A program made the translations under genes and the position numbers. Source: Brumimicrobium salinarum (GTDB lineage Bacteria > Bacteroidota > Bacteroidia > Flavobacteriales_D > Crocinitomicaceae). From it: a stretch of DNA of 64,000 bases. The stretch spans positions 620,001 to 684,000 of the forward strand of contig NZ_PJNI01000001.1 of NCBI RefSeq assembly GCF_002844555.1. Direction: 5' to 3'. The notes under the pieces are model-generated. The model searched no databases. It was not told the origin of the DNA and saw only the letters and a list, made by a program, of their open reading frames with translations. Below are positions 46,361-56,423 of this stretch, piece after piece (the stretch's first letter is position 1; every line of letters begins with the position of its first letter).

Positions 46361-47233
46361 ATGAGAACTACAATTTTTATTTTAATCTTTTTACCTATTC
46401 ATTTTTTATTTGCGCAAAACAGTATTCCTTTGGAAAGCAAGCACCAGAATAACTTTGGGTTATCATTCGACTTAGGTGGAGGTATGGAAAAAGCCAATGA
46501 TATAAATACTACAATGAATTTTGAGTCAATCGGGGGGTATGCTAACCCCATTGGAAAACCAAACTTAGGCTTGAATATATTTTGGGATCATCAGTGGAGT
46601 TTTTATAAAAAACATGGTTTGACTTTTGGCTTAGGTGTATCATTCACAACCTTTAGTTATGATGTTGCATTTAAAAATATTGAATTTGATGAGAATAAAA
46701 CTAGAGAACATATACTAGGTAATGGATTTAGAAGTAGTTTTTTTAGTTTGGATTTACCACTTTATTATACCTATACTTTTAAAACTAAACACGGGAATAT
46801 TAACCCAATTATAGGTATAAATATTCGAGAGTTATCTTATATGTTTAATTCAGGAAGAAATAGTGGTGGCGTTAGTGGGAGTTCATCAGAGCTTTCAGGA
46901 AATGATACAATTTATTATAATAATTACAACTTTAAATTTGGTACTCAAAGCATGGAACCAATTCTCATGCCATCAATAGGTGTTAAATACAGTAAAATAA
47001 TGTCGAATGACGACATAATTACTTTTCATCTTACAGGTAAGTTACATTTAAATACTTCAAATAGTCCTGAGGTTTACTTAAATGATTTTGACAATACAGA
47101 GAATGGAATTAAATACAATTATTATATAGTCGAGAATGAGAATGGAGCGTCGATGAATAATTCATCAAATTCAATATATTACCGTATAAATATGTCGAGT
47201 ATAAATCTCGGTATTTCATATTCTTTCAAATAA
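46361..47233 (+). CDS. Secreted outer-membrane beta-barrel protein, unknown function
   Basis: The 290-residue product has a signal peptide (RTTIFILIFLPIHFLFAQ) and then repeated amphipathic strands (FGLSFDLGGGMEKA, GLTFGLGVSFTTFSYDVAF, YYTYTFKTKHGNINPIIG), ending SSINLGISYSFK, the aromatic C-terminus of an outer-membrane barrel. Length and strand number fit an 8- to 10-strand porin-like barrel. I know no specific family. A TATTTTTG -7 box lies at 46320-46327. Confidence 0.75.
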   Translation: MRTTIFILIFLPIHFLFAQNSIPLESKHQNNFGLSFDLGGGMEKANDINTTMNFESIGGYANPIGKPNLGLNIFWDHQWSFYKKHGLTFGLGVSFTTFSYDVAFKNIEFDENKTREHILGNGFRSSFFSLDLPLYYTYTFKTKHGNINPIIGINIRELSYMFNSGRNSGGVSGSSSELSGNDTIYYNNYNFKFGTQSMEPILMPSIGVKYSKIMSNDDIITFHLTGKLHLNTSNSPEVYLNDFDNTENGIKYNYYIVENENGASMNNSSNSIYYRINMSSINLGISYSFK

Positions 47234-47327
47234 ACTTAGCCATTCTGTGGAATAGTTAGTTTTAATGTTTTTATCCCTTACGTTACCAATTCCATGAAAA
47301 CCGCTAACTTTATAAAAAACTCCAATC

Positions 47328-48743
47328 ATGAAACGTCGCGATTTTTTTAGAAACTCTTCTTTATCTGCTGCTGGTATAGCATTATCTCCAGTATTATTTG
47401 CAAGTCAAAATCATACAGATTTAAGGTTAGCCGAGCTCAAAAATGAAGCTAAAAATATAATCTTTTTGGTTTCCGATGGTATGAGTGCTGGAACATTGAC
47501 CATGGCAGATTTATATGCTAAAACAACCAGAGGAAAACACACTACATGGATTGAAAATTACAAGAACGGACGGTTTAGAAGAGCAATGATGGATACAGCT
47601 TCGGCAGACTCATTAGTTACCGATTCTGCTGCAGGAGGTTCAGCTTGGGGTGGCGGAAAACGAGTGCCCAACAATTCTTTAAATGTAGGTTCGAATGGAG
47701 AATTGCACAAGCCTATTTTGCAAAAATTTAAAGATCAAGGAAAAAAAGTTGGCTGCGTCACTACTGTGCCAATAACCCATGCTACACCAGCTTCATTTTG
47801 TATCAATAATAAAAGTCGCCGCGATCAAGAACAAATTGCAGAACAATATGCTCAGTTGAATTTTGATGTTTTAATGGGTGGTGGAAATAAGTATTTTTCA
47901 GCAGATTTAAGAAAAGATAAAAAGGACATTTATGCCAACTTTGTAGCAAAAGGTTATGATGTGGCAAAATCAAAAGCAGAGCTTAAAACCGTTATTAGTT
48001 CTAAAGCACCTTTGTTAGGTGTTTTTGATGATGATGCTTTGCCTTATACAGTGGATTATATGAGCTCAGAAAAAGCTCAAAATAACATTCCGAACATTGT
48101 CGAAATGACTGCAGTTGCCATTGAGAAAATGAAAAACCATCCAGATGGATTTGTTTTGCAAATAGAAGGGGGTAAAGTTGATTGGGCAGCACACGCCAAC
48201 GATGCACCTGGTTTAATTTTAGATCAGATAGCTTTTGATCAAGCCCTTAAGGTTGCTTTGGACTTCGCTATAGAAGATAAAAATACCTTGGTAATTGTAA
48301 CTACAGATCATGGAAATGCTAATCCAGGTTTGTTCAAAGGAGCAAAAGCAGATGAGAATTTTGCCCGTTTTCAAAGCATGAAAAAAAGTAATACATGGGT
48401 AATGAGTCAATTAGAGCCTTCTCTTTCTCAAAATCAATTAATAGAAATGATTAATGAAGCACAGGGTTTTGCCATATCTAAGGACGAAGCAAAGACACTG
48501 CTCAATCATATTAAAGATTTTAATGCTGAAGAATTAAAGGATTATTACAAACAGCCATTTGAGAAATTTTCTCGTATTCAAAAAAGATACACTAATGTGG
48601 GATTTGGTGATATGAATCATTCAGCAGATTATGTTGAATGTGCCGCTTTTGGACCTGGTAGTGAGTTACTGCCGCCATTTATAGAAAATACGTTTTTGCA
48701 CGATATGATGCTAAAATCATGTGGCGTGTCGGTCAACGAATAA
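47328..48743 (+). CDS. Alkaline phosphatase, Tat-exported
   Basis: The 471-residue enzyme has a Tat signal (KRRDFFRNSSLSAAGIA). The active site follows the alkaline phosphatase family: metal ligand Asp50 in IIFLVSDGMSAG, nucleophile Ser100 in DSLVTDSAAGGSAWGGG, EGGKVDWAAHAND for the second metal set, TTDHGNANPG near residue 325, and a final His in DMNHSADYV. It should release phosphate from organic esters in the periplasm or outside. It is monocistronic. A phosphate-starvation regulator site was not identified. Confidence 0.94.
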   Translation: MKRRDFFRNSSLSAAGIALSPVLFASQNHTDLRLAELKNEAKNIIFLVSDGMSAGTLTMADLYAKTTRGKHTTWIENYKNGRFRRAMMDTASADSLVTDSAAGGSAWGGGKRVPNNSLNVGSNGELHKPILQKFKDQGKKVGCVTTVPITHATPASFCINNKSRRDQEQIAEQYAQLNFDVLMGGGNKYFSADLRKDKKDIYANFVAKGYDVAKSKAELKTVISSKAPLLGVFDDDALPYTVDYMSSEKAQNNIPNIVEMTAVAIEKMKNHPDGFVLQIEGGKVDWAAHANDAPGLILDQIAFDQALKVALDFAIEDKNTLVIVTTDHGNANPGLFKGAKADENFARFQSMKKSNTWVMSQLEPSLSQNQLIEMINEAQGFAISKDEAKTLLNHIKDFNAEELKDYYKQPFEKFSRIQKRYTNVGFGDMNHSADYVECAAFGPGSELLPPFIENTFLHDMMLKSCGVSVNE

Positions 48744-48819
48744 ATCGGATGTGGTATGAAAGATTATTATCTTTTATCAATAATTTGAAAGCATAGGTTG
48801 CTTAATTTTTCCTTGAAAA

Positions 48820-50778
48820 TTACTTATTATCTAATTTGTCTAGGTCTTCGGTGTGCTTTTCCCAAGCTATCATTACCTCATCCATTTCTGTTTTAAGTGC
48901 ATCATATTCTTTCAGTGTATGCGCAGCTTTTTCCTCGTCAGAATAGTCTAACTCTGCAACAATTTTATCCATTGCTTTTATGTCAACCTCTAATTTTTCA
49001 ATATGCTGTTCTGCCTTTCGAATGGCATTTTTTAAGCGATTTATATTTCTTTTTCGGTCCTTTTTTTCTTCGTAAGATAATTCTTCTTCAGGTTCCTTTG
49101 GTTTATCTTCTATTTTCTGTGTTTTTTGTGCTGTCTTTTTACTCTTTCCTAATTGTTGAGCCTGTTGGAACGCCTCGGATTTTTTACTTAAATATTCTTT
49201 TACAGTATAGTGATGAATTTTTAATTGCCTATCTTCAATGTCCCAAATTCTATTGGTTAACCCTTCTAAAAATTCCCGATCATGTGAAACAATAATAAAA
49301 GTACCTTCATACTGTTGTAATGCTTGTTTTAAAACTGCCTTGCTTTGTATGTCTAAATGATTGGTAGGCTCATCCAAGATTAAAACATTCGAGGGACTAA
49401 GCAGCAATTGGCATAATGCCAAGCGGGTTCTTTCTCCTCCTGAGAGTACGCCAACTTGTTTGTCGACATCTTCACCGCTAAATAGAAACGCACCAAGAAT
49501 AGATCTTAGCTGTTTTCTAATTTCACCTTTAGCAACTAAGTCAACTGTTTCAAATACGGTTTTTGTTGGGTCTAATTGTTCTGCTTGATCTTGCGCAAAA
49601 TAAGTAACTTCAACATTATGACCATAAGTAACCTTACCTTCTCCATCCTCAGTTTGCATGATTCTTTTAAGGAGTGTAGATTTACCCACTCCGTTAGGCC
49701 CCAATAAGGCAATTTTCTCACCTCTTCCTACCGTCAAGTTGATACCAGAAAATAAATGCAAATCACCATAAGACTTACCCAAATTTTCTATGTGTAAAAC
49801 AGATTTACCGGGTTGAACGCTCAAAGGAAAAGAAATTTTCATTTGTGCAATTTCATCGGTTTCAACTTCGATGAGTTCTGTTTTTTCTAATTTTTTCATG
49901 AGCGATTGAGCAAAAGAAGCTTTACTGGCCTTCGCCCTAAACTTATCAATTAGTTCTTCGGTTCTTTTAATCTCTTTCTCTTGTTGTTTTTGCGCATTGA
50001 GTAGCACTTCGATTTCTTCAGCCCTTCTTTCCTTATAGATTGAATACGGATAAGGAAAATTTAGAATTTTCCCGTTTGTAATTTCTAAAGTTTGCTGCGT
50101 TACATTATCTAGAAAATATCGGTCGTGTGATATTGTAATCAATGCACCATCAAAGCGTTTTAGATAGCTTTCAAGCCAGCCTATAGAAATAATATCTAAA
50201 TGATTTGTAGGCTCATCTAAGAGTAAAATAGAGGGGTTGTTGATCAGTATCTTTGCTAATTCAGCCCGCATTTTCCAACCTCCAGAAAATTGATTTAACG
50301 ATTTTTCGAAAACACTTTCTTGAAAACCTAAGCCTTTAAGTGTGGAGACTATTTTTTCCTCCCATTGGTAGCCTTCAAACAAATTAAATTGTTCGTTAGC
50401 AAAGTTAAGATCGTCTAATAATTGCAAATAGGAGTCGCTTTCATAGTCTGTTCGGGTGGTCAATTGATGATTAATATCCTCAATTTGATTTCTGATTTTA
50501 TTGAGTGCGTCATTTGAAAAATCAAGATAATCAAAAACACTTTGATTGGTATCAATAACTATATCTTGTGTTAAATAGCCAATTGAAACGTCTTTAACTT
50601 TATGAATAGCACCTTCCGTAGGTTGTTCTCTACCATAAAGCAATCGGAGAAGTGTCGATTTTCCAGCACCATTTTTTCCAACTAAACCGATCTTATCGCC
50701 AGCATTAATTTGTAAACTAACTTCTTTAAATAAAAATCCTTGAGGTAAGTGAAAGCTTAAATTATCAATATTAATCAT
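48820..50778 (-). CDS. ABC-F family ATP-binding protein (Uup/EttA-like)
   Basis: The 652-residue protein has two ABC ATPase domains and no membrane segment. Domain 1: Walker A GLVGKNGAGKST, signature LSGGWKMRAELAK, Walker B ILLLDEPTNHLD. Domain 2: GPNGVGKSTLL, LSGGERTRLALCQLL, VLILDEPTNHLD. A charged linker of about 70 residues (about 245-315) separates them, as in ABC-F proteins that act on the ribosome. A C-terminal coiled coil (about 545-650, KKDRKRNINRLKNAIRKAEQ) resembles the DNA- or ribosome-binding tail of Uup. The gene is monocistronic. Confidence 0.93.
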   Translation of the reverse strand: MINIDNLSFHLPQGFLFKEVSLQINAGDKIGLVGKNGAGKSTLLRLLYGREQPTEGAIHKVKDVSIGYLTQDIVIDTNQSVFDYLDFSNDALNKIRNQIEDINHQLTTRTDYESDSYLQLLDDLNFANEQFNLFEGYQWEEKIVSTLKGLGFQESVFEKSLNQFSGGWKMRAELAKILINNPSILLLDEPTNHLDIISIGWLESYLKRFDGALITISHDRYFLDNVTQQTLEITNGKILNFPYPYSIYKERRAEEIEVLLNAQKQQEKEIKRTEELIDKFRAKASKASFAQSLMKKLEKTELIEVETDEIAQMKISFPLSVQPGKSVLHIENLGKSYGDLHLFSGINLTVGRGEKIALLGPNGVGKSTLLKRIMQTEDGEGKVTYGHNVEVTYFAQDQAEQLDPTKTVFETVDLVAKGEIRKQLRSILGAFLFSGEDVDKQVGVLSGGERTRLALCQLLLSPSNVLILDEPTNHLDIQSKAVLKQALQQYEGTFIIVSHDREFLEGLTNRIWDIEDRQLKIHHYTVKEYLSKKSEAFQQAQQLGKSKKTAQKTQKIEDKPKEPEEELSYEEKKDRKRNINRLKNAIRKAEQHIEKLEVDIKAMDKIVAELDYSDEEKAAHTLKEYDALKTEMDEVMIAWEKHTEDLDKLDNK

Positions 50779-50920
50779 GCGGGCAAAGTTAGTAAAAGAT
50801 GTTGAAAAACCTTTACCTTCTTTGTGCTGTGCTCATTTAATAATATTAGTAACGCTAACTATTCTTAGTCGTTCTCAAATTTATTACTTTGAATAAAATT
50901 AAGAGGTTGTTTTATATATT

Positions 50921-51760
50921 TTACTTGGCTGGCAATGTAAATAAAGGAATTTTTAAACGCTGAACGATTTGTTTAGATAAACTTTTCTTAAAAACTTGTG
51001 TGAAAAAATTGCGTTTTCTAGGCTGAATAGCAAGAATATCAATGTTTTTCTCTGCATAAAGCTGACAAATAGCTTCCTCGAAATTGTTACCCGTTATTAC
51101 GTAAGAGTTTAGATTTGTTGTATCAACAATCAGTTTGTTTTTCCATGCTTGCATTTCTTTTTCAGATAAATCATCGACTTCTTTTTCAAAATGAATGCTG
51201 CATGTTGTGGCGTTAAAATATTTCGCAAATCGATAAACCTCGTTAAATGAAACGACCTCTTCATCTTTATAGTTTGTCAGATAAGCCACTTTTTTAATTG
51301 TATCTTGAAGCGAAACCTCTTGTGGTATAGAAAGCACATTGCAAGGTGCGTTGTCAATTACACCAGAAGCAACAGATCCCAAAAACACTTCCTTTAATCC
51401 TGTTGCACCAGTTGTACCCATCACAATAAAATCAGCTTCCTCTTCTTTGGCAATATTTACAATTCTTGGAACAATCTGACCTTCCGCCATGAGGTGTTTA
51501 AATTCAATATTGGAAAAACCTTTTTGTGTTGCTTTTTCACGCAACTCGTTCACAGACTTCTTGAAATTCTCCAAAGTCTCCATCTCCATAATTTCATATA
51601 CCTCTTTCGAAGTATTGTGTAGCGCTCTACCTAAATCAGGTAATTCATAAACATGTACTAAAACAAGTTCTGCTTCTAATTTCATGGTCATTTGCAAAGC
51701 GTAAAAGAAAGCAGTCTCTGCCGCTTTAGAAAAATCTGTAGGAAAAAGTATCTTCATCAT
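50921..51760 (-). CDS. Universal stress protein with two Usp domains
   Basis: The 279-residue product starts KILFPTDFSKAAETAFFYAL and carries the ATP-binding loop GTTGATGLKEVFLGSVASGV near residues 115-135. A second, degenerate Usp domain fills residues about 150-279 (KKVAYLTNYKDEEVVSF, IDILAIQPRKRNFF). Such proteins respond to starvation and stress in the cytoplasm; the precise role is unknown. The start may be either of the first two Met codons. Confidence 0.9.
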   Translation of the reverse strand: MMKILFPTDFSKAAETAFFYALQMTMKLEAELVLVHVYELPDLGRALHNTSKEVYEIMEMETLENFKKSVNELREKATQKGFSNIEFKHLMAEGQIVPRIVNIAKEEEADFIVMGTTGATGLKEVFLGSVASGVIDNAPCNVLSIPQEVSLQDTIKKVAYLTNYKDEEVVSFNEVYRFAKYFNATTCSIHFEKEVDDLSEKEMQAWKNKLIVDTTNLNSYVITGNNFEEAICQLYAEKNIDILAIQPRKRNFFTQVFKKSLSKQIVQRLKIPLFTLPAK

Positions 51761-52089
51761 CGCTGCGTGTTTTATAAATAAATCTGACTACGAAGTTACC
51801 ATTTTATTTGATTCGAAATTGACATAAGAATATGATTTTTAAAAAGTCTAAAAAATGTTAGAACCTCAATAAAGAAGTTTATAGTCAGAATTACATTTTG
51901 CAATCTAACGTTCATCTTTAGTTGAAGTTGAGTGTAGATTTAAAATATATCGTAAAATATTAATTGGCGTCTGGTTTTTTAGTCGGATTAAAAGTTGTTT
52001 GATAAAAAAACTCAATGAATTCAGGTTGAATCCTCTCAAAAGTTTTAATTTTGAAATGTTTATGGAGCATAACCATCTATATTCTATTT
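51761..52089. promoter_or_regulatory. Divergent region with candidate promoter for the TPR kinase
   Basis: A TAATTTTG box at 52046-52053 with TTG at 52026-52028 (17-bp spacer) lies 36 bp before the kinase ATG. No other feature is visible in the 329 bp. Confidence 0.4.
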
Positions 52090-54240
52090 ATGAAATGTTT
52101 TTGTCTTATTCTTTTATTGATGCTATCATTCTGTGTTCAAGCTCACAGTGACAGTTCCTATATCAAAGCTATTGAAAATGCTAGTTCTAATGAAGAAAAA
52201 GAGGATGGATTTATAGAATGGATCGATGTGTTAAGTCAGAAAAACACAAAGCACTGTGATTCAATTATAAGAAATTATAAGGCTTATGTTCCAGAGATAT
52301 CACAAGATGGCACATTGTTTCTGATAATTACTTTTCTGAATAATTCTCGTTTAGGTGGCTTTTATACGATACCACAAATAGCTGACTATAATGTCAATGC
52401 ATCAGACCGACTATTAATTGGCGGAATTCTAAAATGTTTTCAGTTTGAAGCTATCTCCAAAAAAGAATACGAATTAATTACTTCAAATTCACATCACTAT
52501 AAGGATCCTACCCGAAAGAGTTTATACTATATACTTTCAACATGTGTTGAAAACATAAGTGAAACAAAAAAAACGATTCTTTTTAAAAAGGCTTTGCGAC
52601 ATGCAAAAAGAAGTTCTTTAAAAAGTATCTATTCCACGATTCTTAATGCCTTTTCTATCTATCACGCCGAAAATGAAGATTTTGAAGAAGCAATTTTATA
52701 TCAGCAAAAAGGAGTTTCATACAGTAGAGAACATGAGTTAAAAGCCAATTTAGTAGTCCATTTAATCGAAATTGGAAAAATTCATTCTCGATTAAATCAA
52801 ACTACTAAGTCTGAGTATAATTTGAATAAAGCATTAGATTTAAGTAAGGATTTAAAGATTGATTTTATAAAGGGTGAAATCTATAATGAATTGGGTATTG
52901 TAAAGTCTAAGCAAAACGAAATAAAGCAAAGCATCAAGTTCTTTCAACAATCTTTGCTTAGTTTTTATAAAGTCAACAATCATAAAGGTTTGGCGAATAC
53001 ACATAAAAATATTGGTCGTGTTTTTTACAATCGGAATGAATTAGATCTTGCTGAGAAAAACTATAAGCTAAGTTATGAATTTTTTAATGAATTTGAGAAT
53101 AACGTAGGATTAGGTGAACTTGAATTTTTTTTTGCAGAGCTATATTACAACAGAAAAAAGTTGTCTTTGGCAGAGAAACACCTTAAAGAAGCTTTTAAAC
53201 ATTGGTCAGATAATGGATTACTTATTCCAATAAATGAAGCTCAATTTTTATGGGCAAAAATAAAGAATAAGAAAGGTGAATATGAGAAAGCCTATCAAAT
53301 CTTGGAGGATTATTCAGAGTTTAATGATAGTCTACATCGTTTAGAAACGAGCAAAAGGATTGCCGAATTAAGTGAAATGTTTAAATCGGAGCAAAAGGAA
53401 CGCAAGATTCTTGAACAAGAAAAGCAACTAGAAGAAGAGTTAATTCAAAAAATGCTGATTAAATCAAAGCTAGAAAACTTAAGACAAAAAAATCAATTTT
53501 ATATCATCATCATTGTTATTTCCATTTTGTTCTTTGCCGCTATTATTTTATTGATTCGAAACAAGAATAAACAAGAACAATTAAAAAAGAAACAAAGAGA
53601 GATTGAACTACAACAAGCGCTTTTACGATCACAAATGAATCCTCACTTTATCTTTAATGCAATGTCGGTAATTCAAAGTTATATTTACGATGAAGATGCC
53701 AAAAACTCCTCTAAGTTTTTGATTCACTTTTCAAAGCTTATGCGTTTAATTTTAGAGAACAACACCAAGGAGTTTATAAGTTTAGAAAAAGAATTTGAAA
53801 TTATTCATCGTTATCTGATCTTGCAAAAAATGAGATTTGAAGATCGTTTTAGTTTTACTATAAATAATGAGTTTATTGCCGACTCTTCGTCTATTTTAAT
53901 TCCACCAATGTTGGTGCAACCATTTATTGAAAATGCTATCGAACATGGGTCATTAGACACAATTGAAGATGGAAAGGTAGAGGTAAACTGCGAAATAGAA
54001 GAAGATTTATTTATATTTACCATCCAGGACAACGGTGTTGGTAGAAGCGCTTCAGCAGCAAAACAAAAAGTGTCAAACAATGAACATTCTAGTATGGCTA
54101 TTAATTTAACGGAAAATAGAATAGCATTACTCAATAAAAAATATAAGAATAATGGTTTTTTAAAGATTGAAAATCTCAATGTTGAACAAGCAACAGGTAC
54201 CAAGGTAATAATCGCAACACCATTTATTCGCAAAATCTAA
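52090..54240 (+). CDS. TPR-domain sensor histidine kinase (LytS/YehU-type His_kinase)
   Basis: The ATG at 52090 gives a signal peptide (KCFCLILLLMLSFCVQA); 716 residues. Residues about 130-420 contain several tetratricopeptide units (EEAILYQQKGVSYSREHEL, KGEIYNELGIVKSKQNE, GLANTHKNIGRVFYNRNEL), probably extracytoplasmic. A coiled coil (about 430-465) leads into one transmembrane helix (about 470-492). The kinase has phospho-acceptor His519 in RSQMNPHFIFNAMSV and an ATPase domain with PPMLVQPFIENAIEHG and FTIQDNGVGRS. It is coupled to the LytTR regulator that starts 4 bp after its stop. Confidence 0.93.
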   Translation: MKCFCLILLLMLSFCVQAHSDSSYIKAIENASSNEEKEDGFIEWIDVLSQKNTKHCDSIIRNYKAYVPEISQDGTLFLIITFLNNSRLGGFYTIPQIADYNVNASDRLLIGGILKCFQFEAISKKEYELITSNSHHYKDPTRKSLYYILSTCVENISETKKTILFKKALRHAKRSSLKSIYSTILNAFSIYHAENEDFEEAILYQQKGVSYSREHELKANLVVHLIEIGKIHSRLNQTTKSEYNLNKALDLSKDLKIDFIKGEIYNELGIVKSKQNEIKQSIKFFQQSLLSFYKVNNHKGLANTHKNIGRVFYNRNELDLAEKNYKLSYEFFNEFENNVGLGELEFFFAELYYNRKKLSLAEKHLKEAFKHWSDNGLLIPINEAQFLWAKIKNKKGEYEKAYQILEDYSEFNDSLHRLETSKRIAELSEMFKSEQKERKILEQEKQLEEELIQKMLIKSKLENLRQKNQFYIIIIVISILFFAAIILLIRNKNKQEQLKKKQREIELQQALLRSQMNPHFIFNAMSVIQSYIYDEDAKNSSKFLIHFSKLMRLILENNTKEFISLEKEFEIIHRYLILQKMRFEDRFSFTINNEFIADSSSILIPPMLVQPFIENAIEHGSLDTIEDGKVEVNCEIEEDLFIFTIQDNGVGRSASAAKQKVSNNEHSSMAINLTENRIALLNKKYKNNGFLKIENLNVEQATGTKVIIATPFIRKI

Positions 54241-54244
54241 ATGT

Positions 54245-54991
54245 ATGGCATATAGAATAGTAATTATTGATGATGAATCGCGTACGCGGTCTTTATTAAC
54301 TAAAATGGTTGAACAAACTGATTTTCCAATCAAAGTTGTGGGAGAAGCCGATGGTGTTGAGTCTGGACTAAAGATGATACAAAAACAAGAGCCAGATATT
54401 GTTTTATTAGATATCCAAATGTCTGACGGTTCTGGTTTCGATTTACTTGATCGTACAAAAAAGAGAAATTTTGAGGTGATTTTTGTTACTGCTCACCAAG
54501 AATTTGCTATTCGAGCAATTAAATTTTCAGCCCTTGATTATATATTAAAGCCTGTAGAAATTGAAGAATTAGAAAGTGCTGTAGAAAATGCGATAGATGC
54601 TATTGAAACCAAATCAGATCTTTCCGTTCGATATGAAGAACTACTCAATAACCTAAAAAATAACAATAAGCGCATTGTTATTAGAACCAAAGGGTCGATG
54701 TATGTTTTCGATTTAAAGGAAATTGTTCATTGTCAGTCTGATCGAAACTACACTTACTTTTATTTAAACGATGGTAGAAAAATATGTACTTCTCGTACAT
54801 TAAAAGACTATGAAGATACTTTAGGTTTACCTGATTTTATTCGGTGTCATCGTTCTCATATTATCAATCTTAATTACTTAGATAGATATGAACGTGGCGA
54901 CGGTGGTACAATCATTATGAAAAATGGAACTGAAATTCCTTTGTCAAGATTAAGTAGAGAAAGATTTTTAGATGTGTTGGATAATTTATAG
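54245..54991 (+). CDS. LytTR-family response regulator
   Basis: The 248-residue protein has a receiver domain with acidic IIDDES, phospho-acceptor Asp56 in IVLLDIQMSDGSGF, Thr in VIFVTAHQ and Lys in LDYILKPVE. A LytTR DNA-binding domain covers about 145-248 (RIVIRTKGSMYVFDL, YTYFYLNDGRKICTSRTL, DFIRCHRSHIINL). It is the partner of the upstream TPR kinase. Its stop is directly followed by the truncated cargo gene. Confidence 0.95.
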   Translation: MAYRIVIIDDESRTRSLLTKMVEQTDFPIKVVGEADGVESGLKMIQKQEPDIVLLDIQMSDGSGFDLLDRTKKRNFEVIFVTAHQEFAIRAIKFSALDYILKPVEIEELESAVENAIDAIETKSDLSVRYEELLNNLKNNNKRIVIRTKGSMYVFDLKEIVHCQSDRNYTYFYLNDGRKICTSRTLKDYEDTLGLPDFIRCHRSHIINLNYLDRYERGDGGTIIMKNGTEIPLSRLSRERFLDVLDNL

Positions 54992-54993
54992 TC

Positions 54994-56205
54994 GGGTCTT
55001 GGTTACAATCAGCTGAGTTTTTTGGAGAAAATGATGGTGAGTTCTCTGTTGGAGCAACTGGAGGAACGCCAGGGTATAGCTATGTCTTTGATAATTCAAC
55101 TCCGCAAAACTCAACGGTTTTTGATAGTTTAGCAGCTAATCAATATACGGTTGTTGTTATTGATGATAATGGATGTACAGATACGCTTATACAAGAGATT
55201 ACTGAGCCTGCTGCTCCAATAACGGAAATTACAACGACGCAAACAGAGTATTGTGCCACTGGTAGTATTCAAATCACAACTTCAGGAGTGGGGAATGGTA
55301 CATTTTCTTCGACTCCTTCAGGTTTAGATTTAACTACTTCGAATGGACAGATAGATTTAGGTAGTTCATCAGTAGGGACTTATGATGTTTTTTATGCCTT
55401 CACCGAAAATGGATGCGATTACCAAGATTCAATAACAATCGAATTGCTTGAAATACCTGAATTAATTTTAGAAGATTCAATCGACTTGTGTTTGGGTGAA
55501 TCTTGGACACCTAATGCATCAGGAGATTTTGATAGCTATAGTTGGAGCTCTGGACTCACGCAAGGAGTAGACACATTAGGTCAATTGGGTAATGAAACCT
55601 TTTATGTAACGGGGGTTTCTGCAAATGGTTGTGAGGTGTTAGATAGTGTAGTGGTTTCAACCTTTGAACAACCCAATGTAAGTTTTACAGCAGATCCAAC
55701 TGAAGGATTGCCACCTTTAAATGTTACCTATACGAATACTTCAGACGGTGTTGCCGATACTTACACATGGGATTATGGTGATGGCTTTGATGAAAATACA
55801 GGCAATAACACCAGTCATATTTTTGAGTCTCAAGGAATATACTTTACCAATTTAATAGGAAGCACAATAGAGGGCTGTTTTGATACGGCTACAGTTCAGA
55901 TTAATGTGTTATTTCCAGATATGATCTATGAAATTCCTAATATATTTACACCAAATGGGGACAATGAAAACGATCTGTTTAAATTGATTAATCCTTCTAA
56001 TATCGAAGCTTTGGAGATTATAATTTTAAATAGGTGGGGAAATTTGGTTTTTGAATCAAACGATGTACTTTTCGAATGGAATGGAAAGATAAATAACACT
56101 GATGCTGAATGTACAACTGGAACATATTTCTATAAAGCTAACCTTACAAACTTGTCTGGAGAAAATGTTGAGGTACACGGTTTTGTTCAATTAGCAAGGG
56201 ATTAG
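54994..56205 (+). pseudogene. 5'-truncated CHU_C T9SS cargo (SprB-type repeat, PKD, C-terminal domain)
   Basis: An open frame runs from 54994, directly after the regulator's stop, without a start codon or signal peptide. It begins in the middle of a SprB-type repeat (GEFSVGATGGTPGYSYVFDN, then NQYTVVVIDDNGCTDTL), followed by further Cys-containing repeats, a PKD domain (YTWDYGDGFDENTG) and a complete CHU_C domain IPNIFTPNGDNENDLFKL ... HGFVQLARD. The C-terminal domain is very like that of the adhesin ending at 42105. The upstream part appears to have been deleted or rearranged against the regulator gene. A GTG at 55288 could start a shorter product but would lack export signals. Confidence 0.8.
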
Positions 56206-56217
56206 TATTACAAAATA

Positions 56218-56253
56218 AACAAAACCAGAAGTTGAACTACTTCTTGTTTTGTT
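56218..56253 (+). terminator. Intrinsic terminator after the truncated cargo gene
   Basis: A 15-bp stem (AACAAAACCAGAAGT / ACTTCTTGTTTTGTT, one G-T pair) with a 6-nt loop lies 12 bp after the stop. The T run is short. Confidence 0.75.
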
Positions 56254-56373
56254 ATATGAAACGATTGCTTTTTTTACCTGAGATCAATTTGTAGCCTGGT
56301 TCCAACTTGCATTTAACCTAGTCAAGTGATGACTTCTTTCATAAACAAAAGAAATGCGCTGAACTGATCTTGT

Positions 56374-56410
56374 GTGCTCATTTCGACAAGCGTAACACAT
56401 CTCAACGCAG
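56374..56410. repeat. Dispersed intergenic repeat, copy 2
   Basis: GTGCTCATTTCGACAAGCG followed by CATCTCAACGCA is a near copy of the repeat at 36290-36325. It lies just downstream (on the minus strand) of the fluoride exporter gene. Confidence 0.5.
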
Positions 56411-56423
56411 CAAAGAATGTTAG

